The position numbers and the translations under genes are program-made. Under the pieces are notes generated by a model. That model did not search any database and was not told where the DNA came from. It was given only the letters and a program-made list of their open reading frames with translations. A stretch of 64,000 bases of DNA from Virgibacillus_P tibetensis (GTDB lineage: Bacteria; Bacillota; Bacilli; Bacillales; Amphibacillaceae), in assembly GCF_036026595.1 (NCBI RefSeq), contig NZ_JARZFX010000004.1, positions 62,001-126,000 of the forward strand, written 5' to 3'. Shown piece after piece: positions 34,891-44,066 of this stretch; position 1 is the first letter of the stretch, and every line of letters begins with the position of its first letter.

Positions 34891-35115
34891 ATGAAGCTTT
34901 TTAGAAATATGTCCCAATCTGAGGTTGTTAATTGGAAAAAAGGAGCAGTACTTGGCTTTTATACTTATATGCTGCTGTTATTCATAAATCAAACTTACTC
35001 CCTGTTTTCAGTAAGGGAGCCATTGTCTTCAACCTTCGTCTTTTGGACGGGATTGCTGGTAGCTTTTGGTTATCAGTACTTATTGGATTTAAGAGCGAAA
35101 AGGAAAGATAAATAA
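34891..35115 (+). CDS. Small membrane protein
   Basis: A 74-residue protein with two hydrophobic helices (AVLGFYTYMLLLFINQ and TFVFWTGLLVAFGYQYLL) and a basic tail (DLRAKRKDK). ATG with CGGGGG upstream. It follows the transglutaminase gene by 32 bases and may be co-transcribed. Not recognised. Confidence 0.55.
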   Translation: MKLFRNMSQSEVVNWKKGAVLGFYTYMLLLFINQTYSLFSVREPLSSTFVFWTGLLVAFGYQYLLDLRAKRKDK

Positions 35116-35326
35116 CCGGTACTAAGTTCCGATATCTTCCGGCAGTTTCTGAAGGATAGCAATGAAGCATTTGTCTGAAAACAGGTGCTTATTTTTATTT
35201 TCTGGTTATTCCTCACAATGTCTACGTCACGGTTCACATCAACAACTGGTTATAAAAACAACCTTATTTTAAAGTTGTTGTTACCTTTTTGATTCTTATC
35301 CGTGTTATTAAGGAGGGGAGGAGCAA

Positions 35327-35821
35327 ATGAAAGAAAATATAGATGACTTGTATAAAGCTTATTTTCATGATATTTATCGCTTTCTCCTTTCTCTTTGTCA
35401 TGATCATCATACAGCAGAGGATCTGGTACAGGAAACATTTTTTCGGGCTCACCTTTATATTGAAAGTTACGAAGGAGAAAACGTAAAAACCTGGTTATTT
35501 ACAGTGGCACGAAATGCATTTATAGACTATTACCGTAAGCATAAGAAAATTATTGTTAAGGAACAAGGCTTTTTTATGACGTTATTTGACAGGAACCGGG
35601 CGGCTATAGATACCTTAGTGATTCAAGACGATGTGAAAGAGATTATTAATAGGTTGGCAGAATTACCAGAAAAGCATCAGCATGCAGTCCTATTACATGA
35701 CTTTCACGAATTATCATACAAAGAAGCGGCACAGGTCATGAATGTGTCCCAACCTCATTTTAAGGTATTACTTTTCCGGGGCAGACAGGCAATCAGGCGA
35801 AGGAAGGCGGGGGAAAGATGA
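35327..35821 (+). CDS. ECF-type RNA polymerase sigma factor
   Basis: A 164-residue protein with region 2 (YFHDIYRFLLSLCHDHHTAEDLVQETFFRA, about 10-40; KTWLFTVARNAFIDYYRK) and region 4 (LAELPEKHQHAVLLHDFHELSYKEAAQVM, HFKVLLFRGRQAIRR). It overlaps the next gene by four bases (ATGA), the usual sigma/anti-sigma arrangement. A possible autoregulatory promoter (TGTTAC then CGTG at 16-base spacing, 35277-35302) is weak. ATG with AGGAGGGGAGGAGC upstream. Confidence 0.9.
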   Translation: MKENIDDLYKAYFHDIYRFLLSLCHDHHTAEDLVQETFFRAHLYIESYEGENVKTWLFTVARNAFIDYYRKHKKIIVKEQGFFMTLFDRNRAAIDTLVIQDDVKEIINRLAELPEKHQHAVLLHDFHELSYKEAAQVMNVSQPHFKVLLFRGRQAIRRRKAGER

Positions 35822-36969
35822 GCGATGAATTTAAAAAGAAATTAGAAGCCTATGAAAAAGGGGCTCTACCTGAAGCTGAACTAGCAGAATTTGAAAAGGA
35901 TTTGGAAAAGCTGGAAAGTTATCAGGAATTTCTGGAAGAAACTAAAACAATTGAAAGTAATGGTACCACTATTAACGAAAAAAAGAAGCAAAAAATTTTA
36001 AGAAGAGGTAAATGGAAGGCCAGACTACAGACAGCTATAACTGCATTGGGAATATTCCTTCTATTTACGATTGTTTCATCCATACTAACTGCCATTTACT
36101 ACTCTTGGGGATCGCCGGATCGCTTGGATGTATACAGGAGTATTATTGACCATACGCTGACAGTTACAGAACCTTACGGATATATGGGAAATACGAGTAC
36201 AAATTCCAAGCTTTATTTTGGTCTGGAAGCAACGAGAGATATCCAGAAAGGGGTGGGGAATGAAACGAAAAAAGTTGGCGAGATGGAAATAAATTTCTTC
36301 TTTTCCATGATGGGCTACCCAGAGCGAGAATACTATGGAGATCCTTCCCAGAACAATTTCTTTTTTTCTTATCCCGGGTCAGAGGTGGGGGACTGGTCGG
36401 ACTGGAATAAGTTGGAGAAGCTTCCTGAAGGCACTGTCGTTTCAGCGCATGTTTCTTTTGCTGAGCTGTTGGAAACAGATGAAGTTTTTCAGTTATTGGA
36501 AGGAAAAGAGATTAGATTGACTTGGCTGGCAGTCGATACTGGTTTAGAGGCAAACAATGAATTTAATGATGGAGTAATCCTTGATCCAATTGGCTTTCCA
36601 AGCTTTCCTATTTGGCATGAGGAAGACATGATATTAAATTCCAGGGAAGAAGAAAAAGGGCTATTTGGCAGTAAAATAGTCTCGGAGTCTTATTCATCCC
36701 CGGATTACGAGGAGGGAGAAGAGGGAATTCTTCAACAGCAATTTCTAAAAACCTTATATTTTCTAAAAGACCATGAACGTAAAGTGAATAATCTTGTTTT
36801 TGGGAAATTAGAGCTTTCTGAACGAATTGACTATCTTGAAAAAAGTGGATTTCAGCATTATGGAGTAGTTATAACTGGACCAACCAAGGAAGTGTTAAAG
36901 CTCAAGAATGAATCGTGGGTTGGGGAATTAAAAGTGGATGAAGTGAGTTTTTGGAATTGGGATAACTAA
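35818..36969 (+). CDS. Anti-sigma factor with one membrane helix
   Basis: A 383-residue protein. Residues 1-65 are cytoplasmic and acidic/helical (EAYEKGALPEAELAEFEKD), one membrane helix spans about 68-95, and the extracellular about 285 residues form a sensor domain (LGLEATRDIQKG, FSMMGYPEREYYG, SAHVSFAELLETDEV). This matches the sigma-regulator N and C domains found in Bacillus anti-sigma factors. No zinc HxxxCxxC motif. It shares an operon with the ECF sigma gene. The signal sensed is unknown. Confidence 0.82.
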   Translation: MSDEFKKKLEAYEKGALPEAELAEFEKDLEKLESYQEFLEETKTIESNGTTINEKKKQKILRRGKWKARLQTAITALGIFLLFTIVSSILTAIYYSWGSPDRLDVYRSIIDHTLTVTEPYGYMGNTSTNSKLYFGLEATRDIQKGVGNETKKVGEMEINFFFSMMGYPEREYYGDPSQNNFFFSYPGSEVGDWSDWNKLEKLPEGTVVSAHVSFAELLETDEVFQLLEGKEIRLTWLAVDTGLEANNEFNDGVILDPIGFPSFPIWHEEDMILNSREEEKGLFGSKIVSESYSSPDYEEGEEGILQQQFLKTLYFLKDHERKVNNLVFGKLELSERIDYLEKSGFQHYGVVITGPTKEVLKLKNESWVGELKVDEVSFWNWDN

Positions 36970-36973
36970 GTAT

Positions 36974-37008
36974 GGGAGAGTACAGGAACGACCCCCACTC
37001 TCCCCCTA
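36974..37008. terminator. Bidirectional terminator
   Basis: GGGAGAGT faces ACTCTCCC between converging genes. Confidence 0.7.
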
Positions 37009-37014
37009 TTAAAG

Positions 37015-37668
37015 CTACCAAACAATTCTGTTACTTCCCTTCACAATTGACCAGAGACTATGTGCGATCAGGAACTGCGCGCTATAATAAGTAATCATAA
37101 TAAGTTCACCAGAAAAGTTTACAGGAGCAACGAACATATTCCACGCCAATATCGAATCCGAAACAACAAACAACAGACTTCCTAACGTTGCCCACTTATT
37201 CCCTGTCATAATTGCAGACCAGGCCATCAGTGAAATGGTGATAATGTACAGGAGCACTGGAATCATTAATCCTTCATTTCCAGTACTGTTTAAGGAAGCG
37301 AGCAATTCTCTTCCTATGTAAAACCCATACACTCCAATAGGAAGAATCATCCCAAAGCGAATCATCGAAAATTTCCACTGTGTCAGAAAACCAACTGTAT
37401 AGAAAAGATGACCGATGAGAAATGCTGTCAGGCCTACAACGAACCAATGTAATGTTCCGTCTCCAATGATGGAGAAAAATAAACCGATGATAATCAGCCA
37501 ATGTGTAAGCGACTTTTTCTTAGGAGATTGCCTCACTGCATATAAAATAATCATCGTCATTGGGATTAGCTTAAAGAAAAGCTTAAAAATAAATGGTTCA
37601 GGAGGTACGATGAAAATGTACAATAAGCTCATTACAAGAATTAACATTGGCAAACGGTTGGTTGGCAT
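37015..37668 (-). CDS. Lysoplasmalogenase (YhhN family)
   Basis: A 217-residue protein with about eight membrane helices and the YhhN blocks FFKLIPMTMIILYA, GLFFSIIGDGTLHW, FLIGHLFYTVGF, GSLLFVVSDSILAW and the final YYSAQFLIAHSLW. Family members cleave the vinyl ether of lysoplasmalogens; aerobic Bacillaceae do not make these, so the true lipid substrate may differ. ATG with AGGATGTGTTTAC. Confidence 0.85.
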   Translation of the reverse strand: MPTNRLPMLILVMSLLYIFIVPPEPFIFKLFFKLIPMTMIILYAVRQSPKKKSLTHWLIIIGLFFSIIGDGTLHWFVVGLTAFLIGHLFYTVGFLTQWKFSMIRFGMILPIGVYGFYIGRELLASLNSTGNEGLMIPVLLYIITISLMAWSAIMTGNKWATLGSLLFVVSDSILAWNMFVAPVNFSGELIMITYYSAQFLIAHSLWSIVKGSNRIVW

Positions 37669-37691
37669 GTAAACACATCCTATCTGAATGG

Positions 37692-37853
37692 TTAATCTTC
37701 AAATGTACCTTTTACAATTGCTTCTGAATTCTTAATCATGTGCTGCCCATTAGCAAGTACATGTTCAATTTCTAAGGTTTCTTTATCTAAAAGCAGTATA
37801 TCTGCATCAAATTCCTCAAGCAGCTGCCCTTTTGTAGAAAGTGCCAGTGCTCT
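37692..37853 (-). pseudogene. Remnant of isoaspartyl dipeptidase (IadA) C-terminus
   Basis: About 53 codons on the reverse strand ending with TAA read KGQLLEEFDADILLLDKETL, then IEHVLANGQHMIKN and AIVKGTFED. This is the last segment of an amidohydrolase of the IadA type (G.I..G.DAD.L.LD..L.I..V...G..M......V.KGTFE). The other about 330 codons are gone; upstream sequence shows no homology. Confidence 0.75.
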
Positions 37854-38103
37854 AGTCTCCTTTTACCCTTCTACGTGCTTGTTAGTCTTATTTTAGCACA
37901 ACATGTAGTAGAGGTAGATTAACAGACTGATTGTTTGGGTAAAACCTTTCAACTTGTTAATTACTTTTTATTACTTTATGATAAAAAATAAGCATATAGA
38001 TTGATTTTCGTTTTTAAGGATGTTACTATACATTATGTTGAAATGAAATATTGAATTCAAAATAAACGAATTCATATCAAATGTAACTACAGGAGGAATT
38101 ATC

Positions 38104-38682
38104 ATGTTAAAAATAGGAATTGTACTTGGAAGTGTTCGTCAGGGTCGTAACGGAGAAGCTGTTGCTAACTGGACATACGATTTTGCTACAAAACGTAATG
38201 ACGATGTAGAATATGAAGTGGTTGATCTTGTTGACTACAATCTGCCAATGTTGGGTGCAGCAGTACCAGAAGCAGCACAACAAGAAGCAGAAGCAGCTAT
38301 TAAAGGCTGGTCAGAAAAAATTGCTTCATTCGACGGCTTTATCTTTATTGCACCAGAATATAATCATGCAGTAGGTGGAGCATTTAAAAATGCACTAGAC
38401 TACTTGAAACCAGAAGTAAGCAACAAAGCAGCTGGCTTTGTAGGTTATGGTAGCTTGGGTGGTACGCGTGCACACGAAAATCTTCGTCTAATTTTAGGTG
38501 AACTGCAAGTTGCAGACGTACGTGCAGCAGTAAACTTCTCACTCATGACAGACTTTGAAAACATGAGTGTCTTCAAACCTGCTGATTACCATGCAGCTAA
38601 TGCAAATGAAATGCTTGACCAAGTTATCTCTTGGAGCGGTGCATTAAAAAAAGTAAGAGAAAAAATCGCAGTTAATGCGTAA
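38104..38682 (+). CDS. NADPH-dependent FMN reductase, copy 1
   Basis: A 192-residue flavodoxin-like protein. FMN loop GSVRQGRNGEAVANW (about 9-23), flavin contact PEYNHAVGGAFKNALDYL (about 86-103) and GYGSLGGTRAHENLR. It reduces flavins, quinones or azo dyes with NAD(P)H. ATG with AGGAGG. It is followed after 25 bases by a nearly identical second gene, so it is a tandem duplication. Confidence 0.93.
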   Translation: MLKIGIVLGSVRQGRNGEAVANWTYDFATKRNDDVEYEVVDLVDYNLPMLGAAVPEAAQQEAEAAIKGWSEKIASFDGFIFIAPEYNHAVGGAFKNALDYLKPEVSNKAAGFVGYGSLGGTRAHENLRLILGELQVADVRAAVNFSLMTDFENMSVFKPADYHAANANEMLDQVISWSGALKKVREKIAVNA

Positions 38683-38707
38683 ATACTAGAAATTAGGATG
38701 GTGCCAT

Positions 38708-39346
38708 ATGGGCTTTTTAGATAAATTATTTGGTAGATCACCTAAGAAGGATGGAGAAACCATGTCAAACTTAAAAATAGGAATTGTACTTGGAAGTGTT
38801 CGTCAAGGTCGTAACGGGGAAGCTGTTGCTAACTGGACATACGATTTTGCTACGAAACGTAATGATAATGTGGAGTATGAAGTGGTCGATCTTGCAGACT
38901 ACAAACTTCCAATGTTGGGTGCAGCTATTCCAGAAGCGGAACAACAAGAAGCAGAAGCAGCTATTAAAGGTTGGTCAGAAAAAATTGCTTCATTCGACGG
39001 TTATATCTTTATTGCACCAGAATATAATCATGCAGTAGGTGGAGCATTTAAAAATGCACTAGACTACTTGAAACCAGAAGTAAGCAACAAAGCAGCTGGC
39101 TTTGTAGGTTATGGTAGCTTGGGTGGTACACGTGCACACGAAAATCTTCGTCTAATTTTAGGTGAACTGCAAGTTGCAGACGTACGTGCAGCAGTAAACT
39201 TCTCACTCATGACAGACTTTGAAAACATGAGTGTCTTCAAACCTGCTGATTACCATGCAGCTAATGCAAATGAAATGCTTGACCAAGTTATCTCTTGGAG
39301 CGGTGCATTTAGAGAATTAAGAGTAGAAGAACCTGTAAGTGTCTAA
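38708..39346 (+). CDS. NADPH-dependent FMN reductase, copy 2
   Basis: A paralog of the preceding gene. The codons from about 38955 to 39305 are almost identical to copy 1, while the 5' third and the last about 12 codons differ. It carries an 18-residue N-terminal extension (MGFLDKLFGRSPKKDGET). Both the ATG at 38708 (AGGATGG upstream) and ATG 38762 (GGATGGAGAAACC upstream) are possible; with the latter the protein has 194 residues. The extension is basic/hydrophobic and may be real. Confidence 0.9.
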   Translation: MGFLDKLFGRSPKKDGETMSNLKIGIVLGSVRQGRNGEAVANWTYDFATKRNDNVEYEVVDLADYKLPMLGAAIPEAEQQEAEAAIKGWSEKIASFDGYIFIAPEYNHAVGGAFKNALDYLKPEVSNKAAGFVGYGSLGGTRAHENLRLILGELQVADVRAAVNFSLMTDFENMSVFKPADYHAANANEMLDQVISWSGAFRELRVEEPVSV

Positions 39347-39407
39347 GAAGGATAAGGCTATTTTGATTTCAGAAGACCCTGTTTCTTCGTAATAGTAATG
39401 TAAAAAA

Positions 39408-39450
39408 AAAGGAGTGACATCCAGATTAGGTTGTCGCTCCTTTGTTTTTG
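39408..39450 (+). terminator. Terminator after the FMN reductase pair
   Basis: AAAGGAGTGACA faces TGTCGCTCCTTT with one wobble pair, followed by Ts. Confidence 0.85.
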
Positions 39451-39617
39451 TAGTTAGAATAATGGTCTTGAATATAGATAGTATTCGTATTTTTTTCATG
39501 GGAAACAGAATAGAACTTAATGATAAGTAAGCCAAGAAATGTTATGCTTTAAAATACACAATACTTATCCTAGTATGTATAGTAACAAGAACTAACCAAT
39601 ATGTAAGGAGAATTATT

Positions 39618-39938
39618 ATGCCAACATACAATAAACTAATCCGTGACAGAATACCTGCAATGATTGCTATGACGGGGAAAGAAGCGAATACTACTACTCT
39701 TTCCGATAAAGATTATGTCGAAGAACTGAAAAAGAAAACAAAAGAAGAGCTTCAGGAGTATTTAGCCGCTGATAATGACCAGGATGCATTGGAAGAGCTG
39801 GCTGATATGCTTGAATTAATTCACGCACTGACAAAAGTACATGGCAGTACGGTCGAAGAGCTGGAGGTAATCCGTGAAAAGAAGGCGGAACAACGCGGTG
39901 GTTTTAATGAAAGAGTGTTTTTAATCGATGTAGAGTAA
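39618..39938 (+). CDS. MazG-like nucleotide pyrophosphohydrolase
   Basis: A 106-residue all-helical protein: NKLIRDRIPAMI, then EELKKKTKEELQEYL and the metal motif EELADMLELIHAL (E..D) with the C-terminal KKAEQRGGFNERVFL. This is the short phosphoribosyl-ATP pyrophosphohydrolase-like group common in Bacillus and phage, which cleaves nucleoside triphosphates to monophosphates. ATG with AAGGAG upstream. Substrate unknown. Confidence 0.85.
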   Translation: MPTYNKLIRDRIPAMIAMTGKEANTTTLSDKDYVEELKKKTKEELQEYLAADNDQDALEELADMLELIHALTKVHGSTVEELEVIREKKAEQRGGFNERVFLIDVE

Positions 39939-40314
39939 TTATTATTTTGGGATGCGAGTAATTGAATGCAATACGATATGATCTAAAGGATACAAAGTAT
40001 ATGATTTCCCCCTACCATGGTGATTTCCACTATGGTATTTTTATGTAGTTAACGTAGATTGTTTTCTTATAAAAGAACAAGACGTTAAAATGCATTAACA
40101 AAAATACATTGTTGTTTTTACTAAATATCATGCGTTGGTAAGCAGGATAAACATATCAAATTAAAACTTTTGGAACATTGTCTGATAGATTTCTCACACA
40201 TAGTTCATTATACCTCAATAGACTCTGATAAATTGCTATCAAAAATAGTAAAGATGATGGATTGTTCCTTATGCAACAGATTGATATACTTTAATTGAGG
40301 GAAAATTCAAACTT

Positions 40315-40480
40315 TGAATCACACTTTATCCCGTATGAACGGGCATTAAACCAAACGGAAAATGATAGGTGGGGAGCCCTTGTTCATACCCTTGTGGTAT
40401 GACTCCGTAAATATCCGATTCGTTCAGCTAACCATCAGTAGGGATAAGCCCCCTCTGATGGAATCCACACTTTATAAGGA
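40315..40480 (+). mobile_element. Possible miniature element (structured, flanked by direct repeats) before aprX
   Basis: Near-identical sequences GAATCACACTTTAT (40315) and GAATCCACACTTTAT (40462) flank about 135 bases. Inside are three hairpins: CCCGTATGAACGGG (40330), CATACC/GGTATG (40385-40401) and CCATCAG/CTGATGG (40432-40461). No coding sequence. The right end lies next to the aprX ribosome site. Whether it is mobile or a leader is open. Confidence 0.45.
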
Positions 40481-40488
40481 GGAGAAAA

Positions 40489-41799
40489 ATGAGTAACAGG
40501 AAAAGAGTATGGTTTGAAGATACTGGCCGGAAGCTGGATCCAGGGTTGGTGGAACAATTACGGGTCAACCGGAAAGACGACCCGGATGAAACGAGTCATA
40601 GAGAAATACCTATCATCGTATACTTCAAAAAGAACTGCGAAAAAGAAAAGAAAGACGACCTCATTCAAATCTGCAATACAGATTCCCATAACAAACTAGA
40701 TAGAGAACTGCGCAGTGTTAATGGTGCACATGGTCACTTAACACCGGGCATGATCAAACATATCAAAGACCATGAAGCAGTAGAACGTATTTTTTATGAC
40801 CGTATCGTAACTGCTTTTCTTGATGTAGCGAGTAAACAAATAGGAGCTACAACCGTTCATGAAAAACAGGGTTTAACAGGAAAAGATGTTACCATGGCGA
40901 TTATTGATACAGGCGTTTACCCACACGAAGACTTTACAAAACCGACGAATAGAATTGTGGCATTTAAGGATTTTGTAAATGATCGGGAAGACCCTTATGA
41001 TGACAACGGTCATGGGACCCATTGTGCAGGTGATGCTGCTGGAAATGGCCACATGTCAGACCAGAAGTATGTCGGACCTGCCCCAGATGCCTTAATCATC
41101 GGTCTAAAGGTTTTAGACGAAAATGGTAGTGGAAGACTATCAACAATTATGGAGGGGATTGAGTGGTGTATCGATCACAAGCAAGAATATAATATAAAAA
41201 TTATCTCCCTTTCGCTTGGCGCCCCAGCATACGAATCTTTCAGAGATGACCCATTATCACTAACAGCCCAAGATGCCTGGCATAATGGCATTGTCGTTTG
41301 TGCAGCCGCAGGAAATAGTGGCCCAGCAGCTTCAACTATAAGTACTCCTGCTATTGATCCATTTATAATAACTGTAGGGTCAACAGATGATCAGGATACC
41401 TTAGAGCGAGCGGATGATGTTATTGCGGATTATTCAAGCAGAGGTCCTACCATTGACACGTTTGTAAAACCAGATATCTATTCACCAGGCACAAATATTA
41501 TAGCAGCATTAGCACCAGGGTCTGCATTGGAAACACAATTACCTGAGCAGATAACAGATGTAAACTATATTCAACTATCCGGCACATCGATGGCAACACC
41601 TATTTGCGCTGGAGTAATCGCCCTTATGTTAGAGGCTAATCCAAATCTTAGTCCGAATGATATTAAAAGCATCTTAAAAGCTACTTCCCATCCGACACTT
41701 GATGATCTATGGGGCTATATTCACGTGGAAAGTGCGGTGGATATGGCTAAAAAATATCTGAATCCAGTGTCGCCTGAAGTAAGTCTGGAAGGCGGATAA
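40489..41799 (+). CDS. aprX: Intracellular subtilisin-like protease AprX
   Basis: A 436-residue S8 peptidase with no signal peptide. Catalytic D140 (AIIDTG), H175 (NGHGTHCAG) and S367 (LSGTSMATP), plus the oxyanion Asn in AAAGNSGPA. Length and domain order match B. subtilis AprX (about 442 residues), an intracellular serine protease expressed in stationary phase. The N-terminal about 115 residues form a prodomain-like part. ATG with AAGGAGG upstream; a structured element lies immediately 5'. Confidence 0.9.
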   Translation: MSNRKRVWFEDTGRKLDPGLVEQLRVNRKDDPDETSHREIPIIVYFKKNCEKEKKDDLIQICNTDSHNKLDRELRSVNGAHGHLTPGMIKHIKDHEAVERIFYDRIVTAFLDVASKQIGATTVHEKQGLTGKDVTMAIIDTGVYPHEDFTKPTNRIVAFKDFVNDREDPYDDNGHGTHCAGDAAGNGHMSDQKYVGPAPDALIIGLKVLDENGSGRLSTIMEGIEWCIDHKQEYNIKIISLSLGAPAYESFRDDPLSLTAQDAWHNGIVVCAAAGNSGPAASTISTPAIDPFIITVGSTDDQDTLERADDVIADYSSRGPTIDTFVKPDIYSPGTNIIAALAPGSALETQLPEQITDVNYIQLSGTSMATPICAGVIALMLEANPNLSPNDIKSILKATSHPTLDDLWGYIHVESAVDMAKKYLNPVSPEVSLEGG

Positions 41800-41856
41800 T
41801 ATACTATTCTAGTAGCTCCTATATGGTAAACGCATGTATGTAAACCGATATACTTT

Positions 41857-41888
41857 CCCCTTTTTGTATTCCCATGCGAAAAGGGGTT
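41857..41888. terminator. Bidirectional terminator
   Basis: CCCCTTTTT faces AAAAGGGG between converging aprX and lgt. Confidence 0.7.
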
Positions 41889-41892
41889 CACG

Positions 41893-42714
41893 TTAACCTA
41901 CACTATTGTCTAAATAGCGTATATCTGCATATCCTTTTTTACGGCGGCACCAAATAATAATTATCGATGCTAGAATGAGTATGACGGAAATAAATTGGGC
42001 CATCCTTAAATTTTCCGTTAACATTAAACTATCCGTTCTCATACCTTCGATAAAGAAACGACCGAACGAGTAGTACATGATATATATTAAAAACAACTCT
42101 CCCCGTCTTAAATTTGTACGGCGGAGTAGTATCAACAAAATAAAACCTGCAAAATTCCATAAAGATTCGTATAAAAATGTAGGATGATAATATGTCCCGT
42201 TTATGTACATCTGATTGATGATAAAATCGGGTAGATGCAGATTCACAAGAAATTCTCGCGTCACCGGTCCTCCGTGGGCTTCCTGGTTGATAAAATTCCC
42301 CCAGCGGCCAATTGCCTGGGCTAAAAGGAGGCTTGGTGCTAAAATGTCGGCAAGCTTCCAGAATGAAATGCTTCGCAGCTTTGCAAATACTATCATCGAC
42401 AACACAGCTCCGATCAATACACCGTGCATAGCTAGTCCGCCATTCCAGATAGCAATAATTTGTCCGGGATGATCTACATAATATTCCCACTGAAAAACGA
42501 CGTAATAAATTCGTGCAAATATAATCGAAATTGGAATCCCAATAGTCATGAGATCGACAAAGGTTTCTTTCGGCAGACCGCGCCGCTCGCTTTCGCGTGT
42601 GGCAACCCACAGACCAAGAAGTGCGCCAGAAAGGATCATAACAGCGTACCAGTGAAGTTGTAACGGACCGAGTTCGATCACAACTGGGTTGATCGCTCCA
42701 ATACCAGTTTCCAT
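41893..42714 (-). CDS. lgt: Prolipoprotein diacylglyceryl transferase
   Basis: A 273-residue integral membrane enzyme with seven helices. The Lgt signature is present (RWGNFINQEAHGG, about 140-152), plus HWYAVMILSG and HPTFLYESLWN. It transfers diacylglycerol from phosphatidylglycerol to the lipobox cysteine, needed for the several lipoproteins in this window. In many Bacillaceae lgt follows hprK; here it stands alone, so it may be a second copy. ATG with AGGAGGGGTTAT. Confidence 0.92.
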   Translation of the reverse strand: METGIGAINPVVIELGPLQLHWYAVMILSGALLGLWVATRESERRGLPKETFVDLMTIGIPISIIFARIYYVVFQWEYYVDHPGQIIAIWNGGLAMHGVLIGAVLSMIVFAKLRSISFWKLADILAPSLLLAQAIGRWGNFINQEAHGGPVTREFLVNLHLPDFIINQMYINGTYYHPTFLYESLWNFAGFILLILLRRTNLRRGELFLIYIMYYSFGRFFIEGMRTDSLMLTENLRMAQFISVILILASIIIIWCRRKKGYADIRYLDNSVG

Positions 42715-42826
42715 ATAACCCCTCCTAGATTATTAAACGTAAACCATATCCAATTGGCTTTGAAGAGTTGCTGTCAGCTACGTGTAGAAATGTTCACACA
42801 ACCCTATTGACTTGAATTTTCACCAA

Positions 42827-42957
42827 GGCACAATTTTCATCATCTGGTTCAAGAAGTGCATATTGAAATAGTAATGGGTCGCATTATTTCTACAACGTGA
42901 TGGCAAAGAAAAACCAAATTTTTCAAGTTCGATTAAATCAGCCTTGCGTGGAAATGT
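42827..42957 (-). pseudogene. Protein-like remnant beyond the aldolase stop
   Basis: A reverse-strand open stretch, out of frame with the upstream aldolase gene and overlapping its last bases, reads FPRKADLIELEKFG, FSLPSRCRNNATHYYFN, MHFLNQMMKIVPW and ends in TGA. It has no start. The composition (aromatic, Asn, basic) looks like a real protein tail, but I do not recognise it. Confidence 0.3.
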
Positions 42958-42959
42958 AG

Positions 42960-44063
42960 TTAGACCATAGGTACTTGTGAAACGACCTTTCCTTCAATAC
43001 GTTCAAATATATCATCCAAATCATGACCTGTAATCGTAAGACCATGATTCTTCAATCCAATGACGGCCCTCGAAGGATCATCAGCATTGCGCACTAGCTC
43101 CGATACCGCCTCAGCCAATTGAATGGTTCCACAAGGATAATTAATCTCTGTTGCTTCTATACCATCCATCCACGCATGAATATGAACAATCGCTCCAACA
43201 TTAGGGTGTTCCTTATAAATCATCCAATGTTCAATCGCGTCCACAGAGGCTCTCTTTGGAGTAATGTTAGGTGGAACGCTGATTTTCATTGCGTTATTCC
43301 CCGCATTAAATCCAGTTATATATAAAATATCCTGTCCAACATTTCGCATATCTGCTTTGTTGACACCACTTGCACTCATCCAGAAGTTTTTTTCATCTTC
43401 CCTGCTGCTCAGGTTACCATAACTCAAACCACCGATTCCATATAATCTTTTCAACTGCCTCATATCACGTGAGGTCAAATAATTTTCCAAAGGAAACGGG
43501 GCAGGCAACAAATTCATATCATCCAATTTCTTACCGGATAAGTACATTTTTTTTGTGAATTGATTTCCACCCCATAAACTTTCATGGAGATCATCGTTAA
43601 ATTCATTGTTAATGATTAATTGAGAAGAGGCAACAGGTTCCAACCTTTCATAAACCTTTTGGAAGAAGGACTCCGTCTCCCCATTTTCATACTCTAGTTT
43701 ATAAAAGCCTTGTTCAGGTGTAACAAAATAAATATTTGTTTGACTATGATTATGTAGAATATAAATTAAGTGATTTGACAAGGATCTTATTAAAAAAGGG
43801 TAGGCAGATTCAAACGTATTGCTAGGTTGGCTCTCCCGTTTATCTAGATGTCTCTCGATGATCGAAACGACAAATGTTGCTTGTGCTTTTCGGCGAAATG
43901 GACGCGGCTTTTCCTGGTCAAGTATATTAAATACAACTCTTATATTATCTACCGGCTCCTGACAATAGTCGTATCCTTCTGTCGAAAATTTATGCTTTAA
44001 TCCTTCAATAAACCATGTAAGAAAAGGACTTTTCATGTCCCCTGCTATTGTAAACTGATTCAA
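42960..44063 (-). CDS. Class II aldolase/adducin-domain protein
   Basis: A 367-residue protein. The C-terminal about 190 residues are the class II aldolase domain: GGLSYGNLSSRE, SASGVNKADM, the zinc-binding VHIHAW pair and IGLKNHG. The N-terminal about 170 residues are an extra domain I do not recognise. Such enzymes split sugar phosphates to dihydroxyacetone-type products or decarboxylate/epimerise. TTG start with GGAGGAATAAAAA. It follows the dehydrogenase gene by three bases, so they are one operon. Confidence 0.82.
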   Translation of the reverse strand: MNQFTIAGDMKSPFLTWFIEGLKHKFSTEGYDYCQEPVDNIRVVFNILDQEKPRPFRRKAQATFVVSIIERHLDKRESQPSNTFESAYPFLIRSLSNHLIYILHNHSQTNIYFVTPEQGFYKLEYENGETESFFQKVYERLEPVASSQLIINNEFNDDLHESLWGGNQFTKKMYLSGKKLDDMNLLPAPFPLENYLTSRDMRQLKRLYGIGGLSYGNLSSREDEKNFWMSASGVNKADMRNVGQDILYITGFNAGNNAMKISVPPNITPKRASVDAIEHWMIYKEHPNVGAIVHIHAWMDGIEATEINYPCGTIQLAEAVSELVRNADDPSRAVIGLKNHGLTITGHDLDDIFERIEGKVVSQVPMV

Positions 44064-44066
44064 TTT

